Shown here: piece after piece, positions 8,054 to 15,734 of the stretch | How positions within the stretch are numbered: position 1 is the first letter of the stretch | Layout: the number at the start of each line of letters is the position of its first letter | Translations under genes and position numbers: made by a program | Assembly (NCBI GenBank): GCA_044450785.1 | Contig: JBIOJM010000201.1 | Span: forward strand, 1 to 18,369 | Length of the DNA stretch: 18,369 nucleotides | From: JBIOJM01 sp044450785 | GTDB taxonomy: Bacteria; Planctomycetota; Planctomycetia; Isosphaerales; Isosphaeraceae | Direction: 5' to 3' | Notes under the pieces: generated by a model | Seen by the model: only the letters and a program-made list of their open reading frames with translations | Told to the model about the DNA's origin: nothing | The model's database searches: none

Positions 8054-8070
8054 CTGCGGGCGCCCCGCGG
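8054..8070. terminator. GC-rich hairpin between convergent genes
   Basis: GCGGG (8056-8060) and CCCGC (8064-8068) form a stem around a 3-base loop, extended by a G-T and a C-G pair. It sits in the 115-base gap between the stops of the sigma factor and the phosphatase. There is no T-run on either side, so it is at best a weak bidirectional terminator. Confidence 0.25.
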
Positions 8071-8143
8071 GTGTTCAATCATTCCCGCCGCTTCGACAAT
8101 CGGCCAAGAAAAAGCTTCGACGGTCGCGAGGGGTTCGAGAGGT

Positions 8144-9961
8144 TCACCTGGTTGGGGCCAGGGCTTGGGGATCGTCAACGACCAAGTAGTGCCCGTGGTC
8201 GGACGAGACGATCAGGACCGAGTCGTCCCAGTTGCTGCGGGATTCGACCCAGCGGATGACGGTGCGGACGGCCTCCTCGCCGCTATAAACCGCGCCGATG
8301 GCGTTGTCGAGGTTATTGGCATGCAGGGCGAAATCAACGTCGCCGGCCTCGATGAAGAGGGCGAACGGGTGGTTTTGCCCAGCGTCCAGGACGGTCAGGG
8401 CGGCCTCGGTCATTTGAGTCAACGTCGGCTGTTCGATCCGGTCGGCCGGGGTGTACCATTCGGCCGGCCGGAGCTCGCCCTTGCTGCTCAAGCCGGGAGC
8501 GGGGTCATAGCGGCCATCGGCCGTCTGGTAGGGGAGATGATCAAGCCCGTCCCGGCCGAAGAAGCCGAACAGCCGCGCCGAGCGCCGGGCCGCCTGGGCG
8601 GCGGCTCGCTTCAATAACTGACCGCCGTCGGCCCCCGATTCCGTGTGGACCACGATGTACGGGCCGCCGTTGCCAACGTCGATCGCCGCCAAATCAGCGT
8701 CGGTAATGAACAGGTTCCCGAGCACTCCGTTCCGCCCCTGAAGTGCCAGTGAGGTGGGATTCGTGAGGACCCCGAAGCCCGTCCCGAGGACCACGTCGAG
8801 GCCGGGCCGCGACGGCGCGTGCCGCGCCTCCTGGATGATTCCCAGCCGGCCGAGCATCGCGCGGGCGATGTCCTGGTAGTCGTCGCGATGGACGTTCTGG
8901 GCGTACATGGCGGCGGGCGAGACGTGGTCAAAAGGCACGCTGGTCACGGTGCCGACCTTCCACCCGCGGTCCTGGAGCTCGTGAAACAACGTGGTCACGA
9001 GCCGGCCGTCGTCGGTGACGTTGACTCCGTTGTTGTACGACTTGACCCCGCTGACGATCTCCGCGGCGCTCTGCGATGAGTCGGTATAGGCGTGCAGGAC
9101 ACCGCCGGCAGCCTCTACACCCGCCAGATCGGCCGCACTGGCCGATTGCCCCTTGAGATAGCCGGGAGCTTTCCAGCCCAACGGGCCGGGCGCCCAGGGA
9201 TTCGGCCCGGCAATCCGCGCGTCGTAGCCGCCGCCCAAGCTCGTGGGCGGGATGACGACGGTCTGCGTGTCGACATCGAACCGGTTCTTGTCATGCGTCG
9301 GGCTGGTGACGACGAAGCCGTATTGTGCCGTCCCGCCGGCGTCGTAGTCCTGAAAGATCAGGCCCGAGCCTTTCCCCTCCGTGTATACCTTACCCGTCTT
9401 GGCGATGGCCGCGGCCTGCGTGGTAGGCCAGTCCAGGCCGTCGAACCAGACGATGATCAAGTGCTTGATCCCCCGGGCGACGGCATCTTTCTGCACTCGA
9501 TACAGGTCGCTCTGGTCGGCGTAGACGGCACGGGGGTTGACCGTATTCTCGGGCAGGAACCCATAAAGGGCCTTGATCTTCTCCGGATCGCGATACCGGC
9601 TGTTCTGGCCCGTGACAGCGCCCAAGTCGGCCTTCCGGCCGAAGACATAGACCGGCACCAGGCGGTTGGTGTGGCTGGTATGGTTGGAGAAGACGTCGCC
9701 CGGTCCTTGCGACCCAAAATGATAAGCGCGCGGCCGCTTCTGTCCAGCGTTGACGACGTAGGTCGTCTGGAGCTGCTTCAGCCGGTCGGGATCGTCCTTC
9801 CCCGCTGGATATACTGAGCAGCTCGTCAGAGCAACGGCCAGCGAGAGGCAGAAGACCACCGCACGGCGAGGGCGTGTCCGCGCGGAGACTCCAACCGCGC
9901 GAAGACAGGCCCGGACCGCGATCCATGTCGTCGATGCCCAGTTCCCAGCCAGCCGAACCAT
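8144..9961 (-). CDS. Alkaline phosphatase, lipoprotein
   Basis: This 605-residue metal-dependent phosphomonoesterase belongs to the E. coli PhoA-like family. A hydrophobic segment ending in the lipobox LTSC (Cys48), preceded by RPRR, predicts a lipid-anchored envelope protein. Active-site equivalents are Asp174 (VWFDGLDW), the nucleophile Ser295 in YTDSSQSA, His346/Ser348 in FDHVSPA, Glu538/Asp543/His547 with the same spacing as PhoA E322/D327/H331, and Asp588/His589 in SSDHGHY. The protein ends 16 residues after that motif, so the final zinc-ligand His (PhoA H412) has no visible counterpart. The start is ATG 9961, with an adjacent GTG at 9964 as alternative; AGGAAGGG lies 9 or 6 bases upstream. 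The leader carries a possible attenuator. Likely role: phosphate scavenging from organic phosphates. Confidence 0.9.
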   Translation of the reverse strand: MVRLAGNWASTTWIAVRACLRAVGVSARTRPRRAVVFCLSLAVALTSCSVYPAGKDDPDRLKQLQTTYVVNAGQKRPRAYHFGSQGPGDVFSNHTSHTNRLVPVYVFGRKADLGAVTGQNSRYRDPEKIKALYGFLPENTVNPRAVYADQSDLYRVQKDAVARGIKHLIIVWFDGLDWPTTQAAAIAKTGKVYTEGKGSGLIFQDYDAGGTAQYGFVVTSPTHDKNRFDVDTQTVVIPPTSLGGGYDARIAGPNPWAPGPLGWKAPGYLKGQSASAADLAGVEAAGGVLHAYTDSSQSAAEIVSGVKSYNNGVNVTDDGRLVTTLFHELQDRGWKVGTVTSVPFDHVSPAAMYAQNVHRDDYQDIARAMLGRLGIIQEARHAPSRPGLDVVLGTGFGVLTNPTSLALQGRNGVLGNLFITDADLAAIDVGNGGPYIVVHTESGADGGQLLKRAAAQAARRSARLFGFFGRDGLDHLPYQTADGRYDPAPGLSSKGELRPAEWYTPADRIEQPTLTQMTEAALTVLDAGQNHPFALFIEAGDVDFALHANNLDNAIGAVYSGEEAVRTVIRWVESRSNWDDSVLIVSSDHGHYLVVDDPQALAPTR

Positions 9962-10084
9962 CACCCGCCACCCTTCCTGATCGGGTCAGAGTGTTCCCGT
10001 TTATTCCTGCCGCCTGCCGTCGATCGGCGCCCGGAGCAAGGATCGATGATCACCGCGTTTTGTGAAGACTTTACCAGGAGACGA

Positions 10085-10127
10085 AGAAAAAGGGAAACGG
10101 CCCGGGACCGCAACGGTCCACGGGCCG
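10085..10127 (-). terminator. Rho-independent terminator-like hairpin in the phosphatase leader
   Basis: On the minus strand CGGCCCG and GGACCG pair with CGGTCC and CGGGCCG around a 3-base loop: 13 pairs with one bulged base. TTTCCCTTTTTCTT follows immediately. The T-run is interrupted by CCC. No minus-strand gene ends here, and the hairpin lies about 135 bases before the phosphatase ATG, so it would stop transcription into that gene rather than after one. Confidence 0.55.
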
Positions 10128-10146
10128 CGCCAACCGGTCCGTGGAC
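10116..10146 (-). promoter_or_regulatory. Possible antiterminator stem of a phosphatase attenuator
   Basis: GTCCACGG (minus strand, 10146-10139) can pair perfectly over 8 bases with CCGTGGAC (10123-10116). The second arm overlaps the 5' half of the terminator hairpin, so the two folds exclude each other. This is the layout of a transcription attenuator. What would switch it is unknown; I recognise no riboswitch class. A minus-strand frame starting at ATG 10198 runs through it but has no ribosome site. Confidence 0.3.
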
Positions 10147-10221
10147 TTGCGAAAGAGGCATCGCTCACCGGCCAGTGAACGAAAACGTCCAGCTCCATGG
10201 GCGGTCACTCGCGTAAACCCG

Positions 10222-10250
10222 TTGGCTTGGCTCTCGATCGTGTGCACAAT
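10222..10250 (+). promoter_or_regulatory. Possible glgC promoter
   Basis: TTGGCT (10222-10227) and CACAAT (10245-10250) are spaced by 17 bases, each matching the sigma-70 consensus at 4 of 6 positions. The start site would fall near 10257, about 58 bases before the GTG start of glgC. This is a pattern match only. Confidence 0.25.
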
Positions 10251-10314
10251 GGTGAGGGGTCCCCTGTGCCATTCTTTCCGTTGATCCTGGGGCGGATCGG
10301 CGAGCGGAGGTCTT

Positions 10315-11559
10315 GTGGTCTATCGTGACGTGTTGGCCATCGTCATGGCTGGTGGCCGAGGAGCGCGTCTGGAGCCTTTGACTCGGGACCGTGCCAAGCC
10401 GGCGGTCCCGTTCGGCGGTATTTACCGGATCATCGATTTCACCCTGTCGAACTGCATCAATTCCGACCTGCGCAAGATCCTGGTGCTGACGCAATACAAG
10501 GCGACCAGCCTGAACAGGCACCTCGACGAGGGCTGGAAGTTCCTCTGCCGCGAGCTGGGCGAGTACGTCGAGGTGACCCCGCCCCAACAACGGATCGCCG
10601 AGATGTGGTATCAGGGCACGGCCGACGCGATCTACCAGAACGTGTACACAATCGAGAAGGCAGCACCCCGCGACACCCTGATCCTGGCCGGCGACCACAT
10701 CTACAAGATGAATTACGCCCGCATGATCGACTGCCATCGAGACAACCGGGCCGACCTGACGATCGCTTGCCTGCCGGTGCCGCGCCTGCAGGCTCGCGAG
10801 TTTGGCGTGCTCGGTGTCGACGCCGAACACCGAGTATCGAGCTTCGTTGAGAAGCCCAAGGATCCCCAGGGAATGCCCAAGCAGCCCGACAAGGTCTTGG
10901 GCTCGATGGGCATTTACGTCTTCAACACCGACGTCATGTACGAGCTGTTGTTCCAGGACGCCGCCAAGAAGGAGGCAAGCGCCCACGACTTCGCCCGGGA
11001 CATCATCCCGGCGATGATCGCGGGCGGCTCGCGGGTCTTTGCTTATCCGTTCCGCGACGAGAACCGCAAGGAGGCTGCCTACTGGCGCGACGTTGGCACC
11101 CTCGATGCCTATTTCCAGACCAGCATGGACCTGATCCAGATCGATCCGATTTTGAATCTATATGACCAGGAATGGCCGATCCACACCCACCAGCCGGCGT
11201 ATCCACCCCCCAAGTTCGTCCACACCGAGGGGGACCGCCGCGGCGCGGCGTACAACTCGATCGTCTGCCAGGGGGCGATCATATCGGGGGGGCAGGTTTA
11301 CCGCAGCATCGTCTCGCCGGGCGTGCGGATCAACAGCTTTGCCCTGGTCGAAGACGCGATCTTGTTCGACGGCGTTGACGTCGGCCGCCGCGCTCGAATC
11401 CGCCGCGCCATCATCGACAAGGATGTCCGCATCCCCACCGGCTTCGAGATCGGCTGGAACCGCGAGGCCGACCTCGCCCGGGGATTCACCGTCACCGACG
11501 ATGGCATCATCGTCGTCGCCAAGGGAGAAGACCTCGAGCGTTTTGGGCAGGTCAAATGA
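10315..11559 (+). CDS. glgC: Glucose-1-phosphate adenylyltransferase (ADP-glucose pyrophosphorylase)
   Basis: This 414-residue enzyme makes ADP-glucose from ATP and glucose-1-phosphate, the committed step of bacterial glycogen synthesis in the cytoplasm. The nucleotide-binding loop is AGGRGARLEPLTRDRAKPA (residues 12-30), followed by FGGIYRIIDFTLSNCINSD. Further signatures are LAGDHIYKMNY, the glucose-1-phosphate region FVEKP, GSMGIYVFNTDVM and YWRDVGTLDAYF. The last ~110 residues form the left-handed beta-helix typical of GlgC. The start is GTG 10315 with GGAGG 4 bases upstream, giving the usual short lead VYRDVLAIVMAGGRG. Length is normal for the family. No glgA, glgB or glgP lies nearby, so the glycogen genes are dispersed. 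Divergent from the phosphatase. Confidence 0.96.
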   Translation: MVYRDVLAIVMAGGRGARLEPLTRDRAKPAVPFGGIYRIIDFTLSNCINSDLRKILVLTQYKATSLNRHLDEGWKFLCRELGEYVEVTPPQQRIAEMWYQGTADAIYQNVYTIEKAAPRDTLILAGDHIYKMNYARMIDCHRDNRADLTIACLPVPRLQAREFGVLGVDAEHRVSSFVEKPKDPQGMPKQPDKVLGSMGIYVFNTDVMYELLFQDAAKKEASAHDFARDIIPAMIAGGSRVFAYPFRDENRKEAAYWRDVGTLDAYFQTSMDLIQIDPILNLYDQEWPIHTHQPAYPPPKFVHTEGDRRGAAYNSIVCQGAIISGGQVYRSIVSPGVRINSFALVEDAILFDGVDVGRRARIRRAIIDKDVRIPTGFEIGWNREADLARGFTVTDDGIIVVAKGEDLERFGQVK

Positions 11560-11579
11560 AGGCGGTGAGGTCGTGAACA

Positions 11580-12506
11580 TCAACCGGCGGAACCTTGTCC
11601 GTCGGTTGGATCGGGCCGCCTGTCGTGATCCCACGGTTCGATCGAGCGTAATGGGGGAACATCGACCCGCTGGAGATGCTCTAGAACGCCCTCGGCCTTG
11701 CGGTAGAGGTGGTGTACGTTGTCCCTCTGGTCGGCGAGGAGACGCCGCCTTTCTTGCCACTGCAAGAGCTCCTGGGCCGCAGCGGGTTCAAGCAGACCGA
11801 TCGGCGCTTCGAGTGCCGTGGCGTCCTGAAACGTGGCGTGCGGGACCGGCACGAGCTGCCCCAGGCTCTCACCTCGCGCGAAGAAGACGGACCCCGGCTC
11901 GACCAGTTTCCAGTTCAGCGTGAAGGTGTAGTTGAGCCACCAGGTCTCGATCACGCCTTCGAGAGGGACGCAGTTGGGTTTCCAGCGGTTGCTTGGCCCC
12001 TTCAGGTACAGGTTCCAGCCGGGCGAGGTACGAAACAGCCATGGAGGTGAGAACGTGACGATCCCCGAACCGAACTGGCTCTTGATCGCCGGTTCAAACT
12101 GGGGGGCGACCTCGATCCGCAGGCCCGACAGGGCCGGACTCCCGTCCCACGTGACCGCGACGTCGGTTGGGCAGAGGATCTGCCATCCCCACTGATTGGC
12201 CATCAGCAGAGGCAAACACTTGTAGGCATGGGGTAATTCGTCCATCCAGTGCCGCCGCGGCGGCGAAGGCCGCAACTGCCAACCCTCGCCCCAGCCGAAC
12301 GGGAGCAGCCGAAGGGCCTTGAACTCCAGAGGGGGCAAGGTCGTCGCGGGCGATGGCGATACAGCCGGCCGCGCGTCGCGCGATTCCACGGCCACGGCTT
12401 CAAGCTCGGCAATCCGCGCCTCCAGCGTCTGGCACCGCAAGCAAGGTCCGGACCCAGGTGCATGGTCCTGATCGGTGTGGCCCTGCCTCTCGGTGGATGA
12501 CTCCAT
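11580..12506 (-). CDS. DUF6065-like protein of unknown function
   Basis: This is a 308-residue soluble protein. The N-terminus has a CLRC pair and a short coiled-coil (TLEARIAELEAVAVE), followed by a Pro/Ala-rich linker. The core contains WQLRPSPPRRHWMDELPHAYKCLPL, broken here as WQLRPSPPRRHW and ANQWGWQILCP, then VTFSPPWLFRTSPGWNLYLKGP-type text ending in a 'GVIETWWLNYTFTLNWKL' stretch. This Trp-rich pattern matches what I recall as DUF6065. I chose ATG 12506 because AAGGG lies 7 bases upstream; a frame open to 12623 would overlap the preceding gene. It starts 25 bases after the stop of the phosphodiesterase-family gene and is probably co-transcribed. No enzyme motif is visible. The CxxC might bind a metal, but only one pair is seen. 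Confidence 0.72.
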   Translation of the reverse strand: MESSTERQGHTDQDHAPGSGPCLRCQTLEARIAELEAVAVESRDARPAVSPSPATTLPPLEFKALRLLPFGWGEGWQLRPSPPRRHWMDELPHAYKCLPLLMANQWGWQILCPTDVAVTWDGSPALSGLRIEVAPQFEPAIKSQFGSGIVTFSPPWLFRTSPGWNLYLKGPSNRWKPNCVPLEGVIETWWLNYTFTLNWKLVEPGSVFFARGESLGQLVPVPHATFQDATALEAPIGLLEPAAAQELLQWQERRRLLADQRDNVHHLYRKAEGVLEHLQRVDVPPLRSIEPWDHDRRPDPTDGQGSAG

Positions 12507-12531
12507 TCGTTTGCCCTTAACTGAGGAGAGC

Positions 12532-14226
12532 TCACATATACCCGAGGTCCGCCAGTCGTTGCTGGATTGCCGCATCGTCCTCCGCGCTGTAGCGCGAATC
12601 GATCGGCAGTGAGGGTGTTCCATTGGCTGAGGCGAAGGCGGGAGTCAGGACGGGCGCCGGGGATGCGACTGGAGCCACCGGCTCGAGCACTTCAGTCAGG
12701 ACCCGGCCGTCCATGTCGTCGGGGATGGGAATTCCCAGCAAGTGCAGGACCGTCGGGGCGACGTCGAGCAAGACGGCGTCCTGGGGCTCGGTTCCAGGGC
12801 GGAATGCCGGTCCGGAGCCGATCAGGATCCCGTCGAGCCGATGATCGCCGGTCGGCCCGAATGCCGGTGAAATCACGCGGTTCGTTGTGAAGTCGTGCAG
12901 GCCGATCGTGCGATACCGCCAGTCCGTCAAGACCACCGTGAGGTCAGGGGCGAGTGCGGTGTGCGGGCCTTGGTAGAGCTCATCGCGTTCGTAAACATGT
13001 TCGACCAAGGGCTCGCCCGTCTCGGGATGCGGGATCGATCCCAGGGCCGCCTTCAGGTCCTCAAGCAGGGGGCGCGTGTCTTCGGCGGCAACGCACCCAT
13101 TCGGCTGGCGCCCCTTGAGGTTGAGGAAAATCTGGCCGAAGTTCCCCTGTGCATAGGCACGCGTCCGTGACCAGTCAATGTGCCGGCGCGACAAGAAGAT
13201 CGACTCGGCCAGGCGATCCACGAAGCTGTTTTGATTTCCCCGGAATCGACTGACCCGATGGTTGCCCATGCCGAGCCGGCTCATCACGCCATAAATCCAC
13301 TCGGGTGTCGCTCCGCGACGGTAGAACCAGTGCTTCTGCTTGACGTAGAACGAGTCCTGAAGGGCGATGTAACCTTGTTCCAATAGCCAGACATTGAAGT
13401 TGACGTAATGCTCGATCGGCCCGAAACCGTGATCGCTCATGAGCAAGAACGCGGTGTCCCGCGGCAGGTCCGCCTCGATCTCGCCGATCCCTTGGTCGAG
13501 TCTCTGCCAGAACGCGATCAGCTTGGGCCGGAGGGCTTTCAGCTCGCGCTCGCGCCCTCGGGCCGCGCGATGCGTCAGGTCCCAGACGTGCCACAGCTCG
13601 TGCTGGAAGCGGTCGGTGGCCATGAGATCGAAAAGGAACAAGTCCCAGTTGCACCGCTTGATCAAGAATTGGATGGCCTTGAGATGTTGGTCCAGGAAGG
13701 CGTGTAGATCCGCGAGGACGGCGGCCTCATTACCGCCGTCATGGATGGCCGTCGACCACGGTCGATACCGGCCGACGATTTTCTCGAGCTCGGCAAAGAG
13801 CGCCGGGTCGCTCGAGAAGTCGGGCGCGGCGGCGGGGCTGAGAAAATCGCCCAGGAAAAAACCGGGGAATCGCGTCGCCGGCCGTGGCGGATAGCTCATT
13901 GGCACGCCACCGGCGACCGTCGTCTTGCCATGCTGCCCGGCAATCTCCCAGAGGAGGTCGGCCTGGATCGCCCGCGACGAGTTGACTCGCCCCTTGAGCG
14001 GATCATGCCCGTACTCGAGGAACTCGAAGATCCCGTGCTTTCCTGAGTTCTTGCCGGTCATCATCCCTGTCCAGGCGACCGGACTGAGGGGCGGAAACAC
14101 GGAGCGCAGGTTGCCCCAGACTCCCTGCTCTCGCAGCCGGGACAGATTGGGCAATAAACCGTCCTGGATCAGGGGCTCCAGCACATCCCACGTCGCGCCA
14201 TCCAGGCCAAGCACGAAGACCTTCAT
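12532..14226 (-). CDS. Type I phosphodiesterase / nucleotide pyrophosphatase-like protein (alkaline phosphatase superfamily)
   Basis: This 564-residue protein has the two-metal site of the superfamily: Asp9 in GLDGATWD, the probable nucleophile Ser48 in FPPLSPVAW followed by TGKNSGKHGIFEF, Asp205/His209 in DRFQHELW, Asp265/His266 in SDHGFG and His462 in TGDHR. This matches predicted phosphohydrolases that act on phosphodiester or nucleotide-linked substrates. No signal peptide is visible, so it appears cytoplasmic. The C-terminal ~50 residues after VLTEVLEPV are a Pro/Ala-rich tail ending in a short helix. The ATG at 14226 follows AAAGGA at about 10 bases. It heads a probable two-gene operon with the DUF6065-like gene. 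In other genomes such proteins often accompany sugar-nucleotide or polysaccharide genes; the real substrate is unknown. Confidence 0.88.
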   Translation of the reverse strand: MKVFVLGLDGATWDVLEPLIQDGLLPNLSRLREQGVWGNLRSVFPPLSPVAWTGMMTGKNSGKHGIFEFLEYGHDPLKGRVNSSRAIQADLLWEIAGQHGKTTVAGGVPMSYPPRPATRFPGFFLGDFLSPAAAPDFSSDPALFAELEKIVGRYRPWSTAIHDGGNEAAVLADLHAFLDQHLKAIQFLIKRCNWDLFLFDLMATDRFQHELWHVWDLTHRAARGRERELKALRPKLIAFWQRLDQGIGEIEADLPRDTAFLLMSDHGFGPIEHYVNFNVWLLEQGYIALQDSFYVKQKHWFYRRGATPEWIYGVMSRLGMGNHRVSRFRGNQNSFVDRLAESIFLSRRHIDWSRTRAYAQGNFGQIFLNLKGRQPNGCVAAEDTRPLLEDLKAALGSIPHPETGEPLVEHVYERDELYQGPHTALAPDLTVVLTDWRYRTIGLHDFTTNRVISPAFGPTGDHRLDGILIGSGPAFRPGTEPQDAVLLDVAPTVLHLLGIPIPDDMDGRVLTEVLEPVAPVASPAPVLTPAFASANGTPSLPIDSRYSAEDDAAIQQRLADLGYM

Positions 14227-14443
14227 CGTGGCGAAGTCCTTTCCATAGCTTCTCGCTCCAAGTCAGCCCATCTCGGAGAGCACGAACGCCACAAAAGCCC
14301 GCGCATCGCTGATTGTCGAAGTCTCTATTTTATCCAAAGCGCGCAGATTTTTGCCACTGGGTACCGGCCTGATAACCCCCCCAGATCTCCGCATCGAGTC
14401 CCGAGAGGAACAGCGTAGTGCGTTGCCAATCTTGATTTGAGAA

Positions 14444-14495
14444 GTTGGAGTCCCGGCTTCAGCCGGTCCTTTCCGCCTAAAGGCGGTACTCCAAC
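14444..14495. repeat. Cloverleaf-shaped intergenic repeat (REP/MITE-like)
   Basis: An 8-base outer stem, GTTGGAGT (14444-14451) with ACTCCAAC (14488-14495), encloses two perfect hairpins: CCGGC/GCCGG with loop TTCA (14453-14466) and CCGCCT/AGGCGG with a 2-base loop (14473-14486). The whole folds as a three-way junction. Chance translations across it give strings such as FRRKGPAEAGTPT and FSRSFPPKGGTPT, which I recall from many small 'hypothetical' planctomycete entries, suggesting a dispersed family. Only one copy is in this window. Confidence 0.7.
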
Positions 14496-14852
14496 CCATC
14501 AATCGACGGTTGACAGCCCAGTAGGCTGGTGGAAGTTCCTCGACGCATCGGTTTCTGGGATTCTTGATGTTGTTCGCGTGCTCTCCAAGCCCCTTGTTCG
14601 ATTGCAGCGGATGGAAGCGACGGTCCGACCCGATCGACCTCGAGTGAGGTGCTGGCGTTAAGTGTGTCATCTCGGAGAAAGTCGGATTGTATTGAGAAAG
14701 CGGCACGAACGCAGCGCGAGCTTATCACGATGGCAAGTTGGCTGGTCCGGCCACCTTGGCGCCCGCCTCCCAGGCTCTCGGGATGGAACCTTTAGCCGTC
14801 ACTTCTCCGCGCCGTGTGCGCATCTTCAGGAGGACATTATCGCTTCCTTAAG

Positions 14853-14873
14853 CTGCCTACTGCCTACTGCCTA
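14853..14873 (+). repeat. Tandem repeat, three copies of CTGCCTA
   Basis: Three perfect head-to-tail copies of the 7-mer CTGCCTA are followed by a partial CT. It lies in non-coding DNA 25 bases after an AGGAGG that has no ATG/GTG/TTG start behind it. Copy number could vary between strains by slippage. Confidence 0.75.
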
Positions 14874-15262
14874 CTTGCTTTGCGGCTCTGCCGCGTTGGG
14901 GATTGCAGCAAGACGATAGCAACTGCTGTTCCACGGGCCTTTGTCGTCCCCGCCCAGAAAGACGGCATGACCGCCTGGGATCTTGGCTGGCGCGGTTGCC
15001 GTGTGGTCAAGAGCAGCGAGGTCATTGCAATGGTCGATCGATTTAAAAGGCTAATCGACTTACATTTAGGTAGAATCGAGCGAGGGTACTCCTCGATTTG
15101 CTTCCTTTCGGCATACCTCATGCTTTTCGTTCGAATAACAACGGTCGAAAGACTTGGTCTCAGGCCAAGCGGAGGGTGTCGGGCCGATGCGCCTTGCAGC
15201 CATTCCAGGTCGAGGCTCCCCGCTGACGAATCACGAGCAAGCGTCGTTCTCCCTGGCTGTGT

Positions 15263-15297
15263 CCGGCCCCCTCGTTGGGGGCCGGCTTTTTTATTTA
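15263..15297 (+). terminator. Strong Rho-independent terminator
   Basis: CCGGCCCCC (15263-15271) pairs perfectly with GGGGGCCGG (15277-15285) around the loop TCGTT and is followed by CTTTTTTATTT. This is a textbook intrinsic terminator for plus-strand transcription. The nearest intact plus-strand gene upstream is glgC, more than 3.7 kb away with opposing genes in between, so it has no obvious gene to serve. Confidence 0.85.
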
Positions 15298-15734
15298 CTT
15301 ATTTATTAAGGACTTATGACGTTTCTTGTATTGACTCTCAGGGGGCCGGACATTTTCTGCAACCGTTGTTTTCCCTATCAAAGCCATTCGTCGTTCAGCG
15401 AACGCCGCCTCATTCCCGGTCGTATCCGTGCACATTAACGTGATTGTGGCTCTGCTCTTGCCGGCATGATCAACCACAGACGTCGAATCAGCTCCTCATA
15501 GCAACACGTTAACTCGCGACAGCAGATCGACTTCGCCGTCGTGGCTAAACCAACCAAGCTGCTTACGCGCTACCGGCCCCTCCTTTCCAACTCGATCACG
15601 TTGGAGGCATTGAGGGATTCTAAAGGGGCGCGGGATTGATTCAGGGCAGACTCGGCTTCGCTTCGGTAAATTGAGACGTGGCGACTCGCCGTCAGGGGCT
15701 TTTTAGCCAGAGGCGTTCCGGCACGCGTCGGCTA

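Larger units (their letters stand above)
14496..15734. other. Gene-free stretch with tandem repeat and orphan terminator
   Basis: No convincing gene is seen on either strand. Open frames here lack family similarity, lack ribosome sites at usable start codons or run through a terminator. The stretch holds a 7-base tandem repeat, several small hairpins around 15074-15169 and a strong plus-strand terminator at 15263. The right end reaches a transposase remnant. Composition is more AT-rich and patchier than the coding parts, as expected for decayed DNA. Confidence 0.6.

Noticed and set aside
9092..9817. 241-codon plus-strand frame inside the alkaline phosphatase gene
   Set aside because: Shadow frame; the opposite strand encodes the recognisable enzyme.
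10165..10986. 273-codon minus-strand frame across the glgC 5' part
   Set aside because: Shadow of glgC with no recognisable domain.
14263..14706. 147-codon minus-strand open frame upstream of the phosphodiesterase gene
   Set aside because: Its middle is the chance translation of the cloverleaf repeat (FRRKGPAEAGTPT), the rest has no family-like pattern, and no ribosome site precedes the start.
14814..15443. 209-codon plus-strand open frame
   Set aside because: It reads through the 7-base tandem repeat and straight through the strong terminator at 15263; sequence is not protein-like.
15497..15638. Plus-strand 43-codon stretch between stops with fairly protein-like text (e.g. KPTKLLTRYRPLL)
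   Set aside because: No usable start with a ribosome site and no family match; could be a gene relic but cannot be supported.
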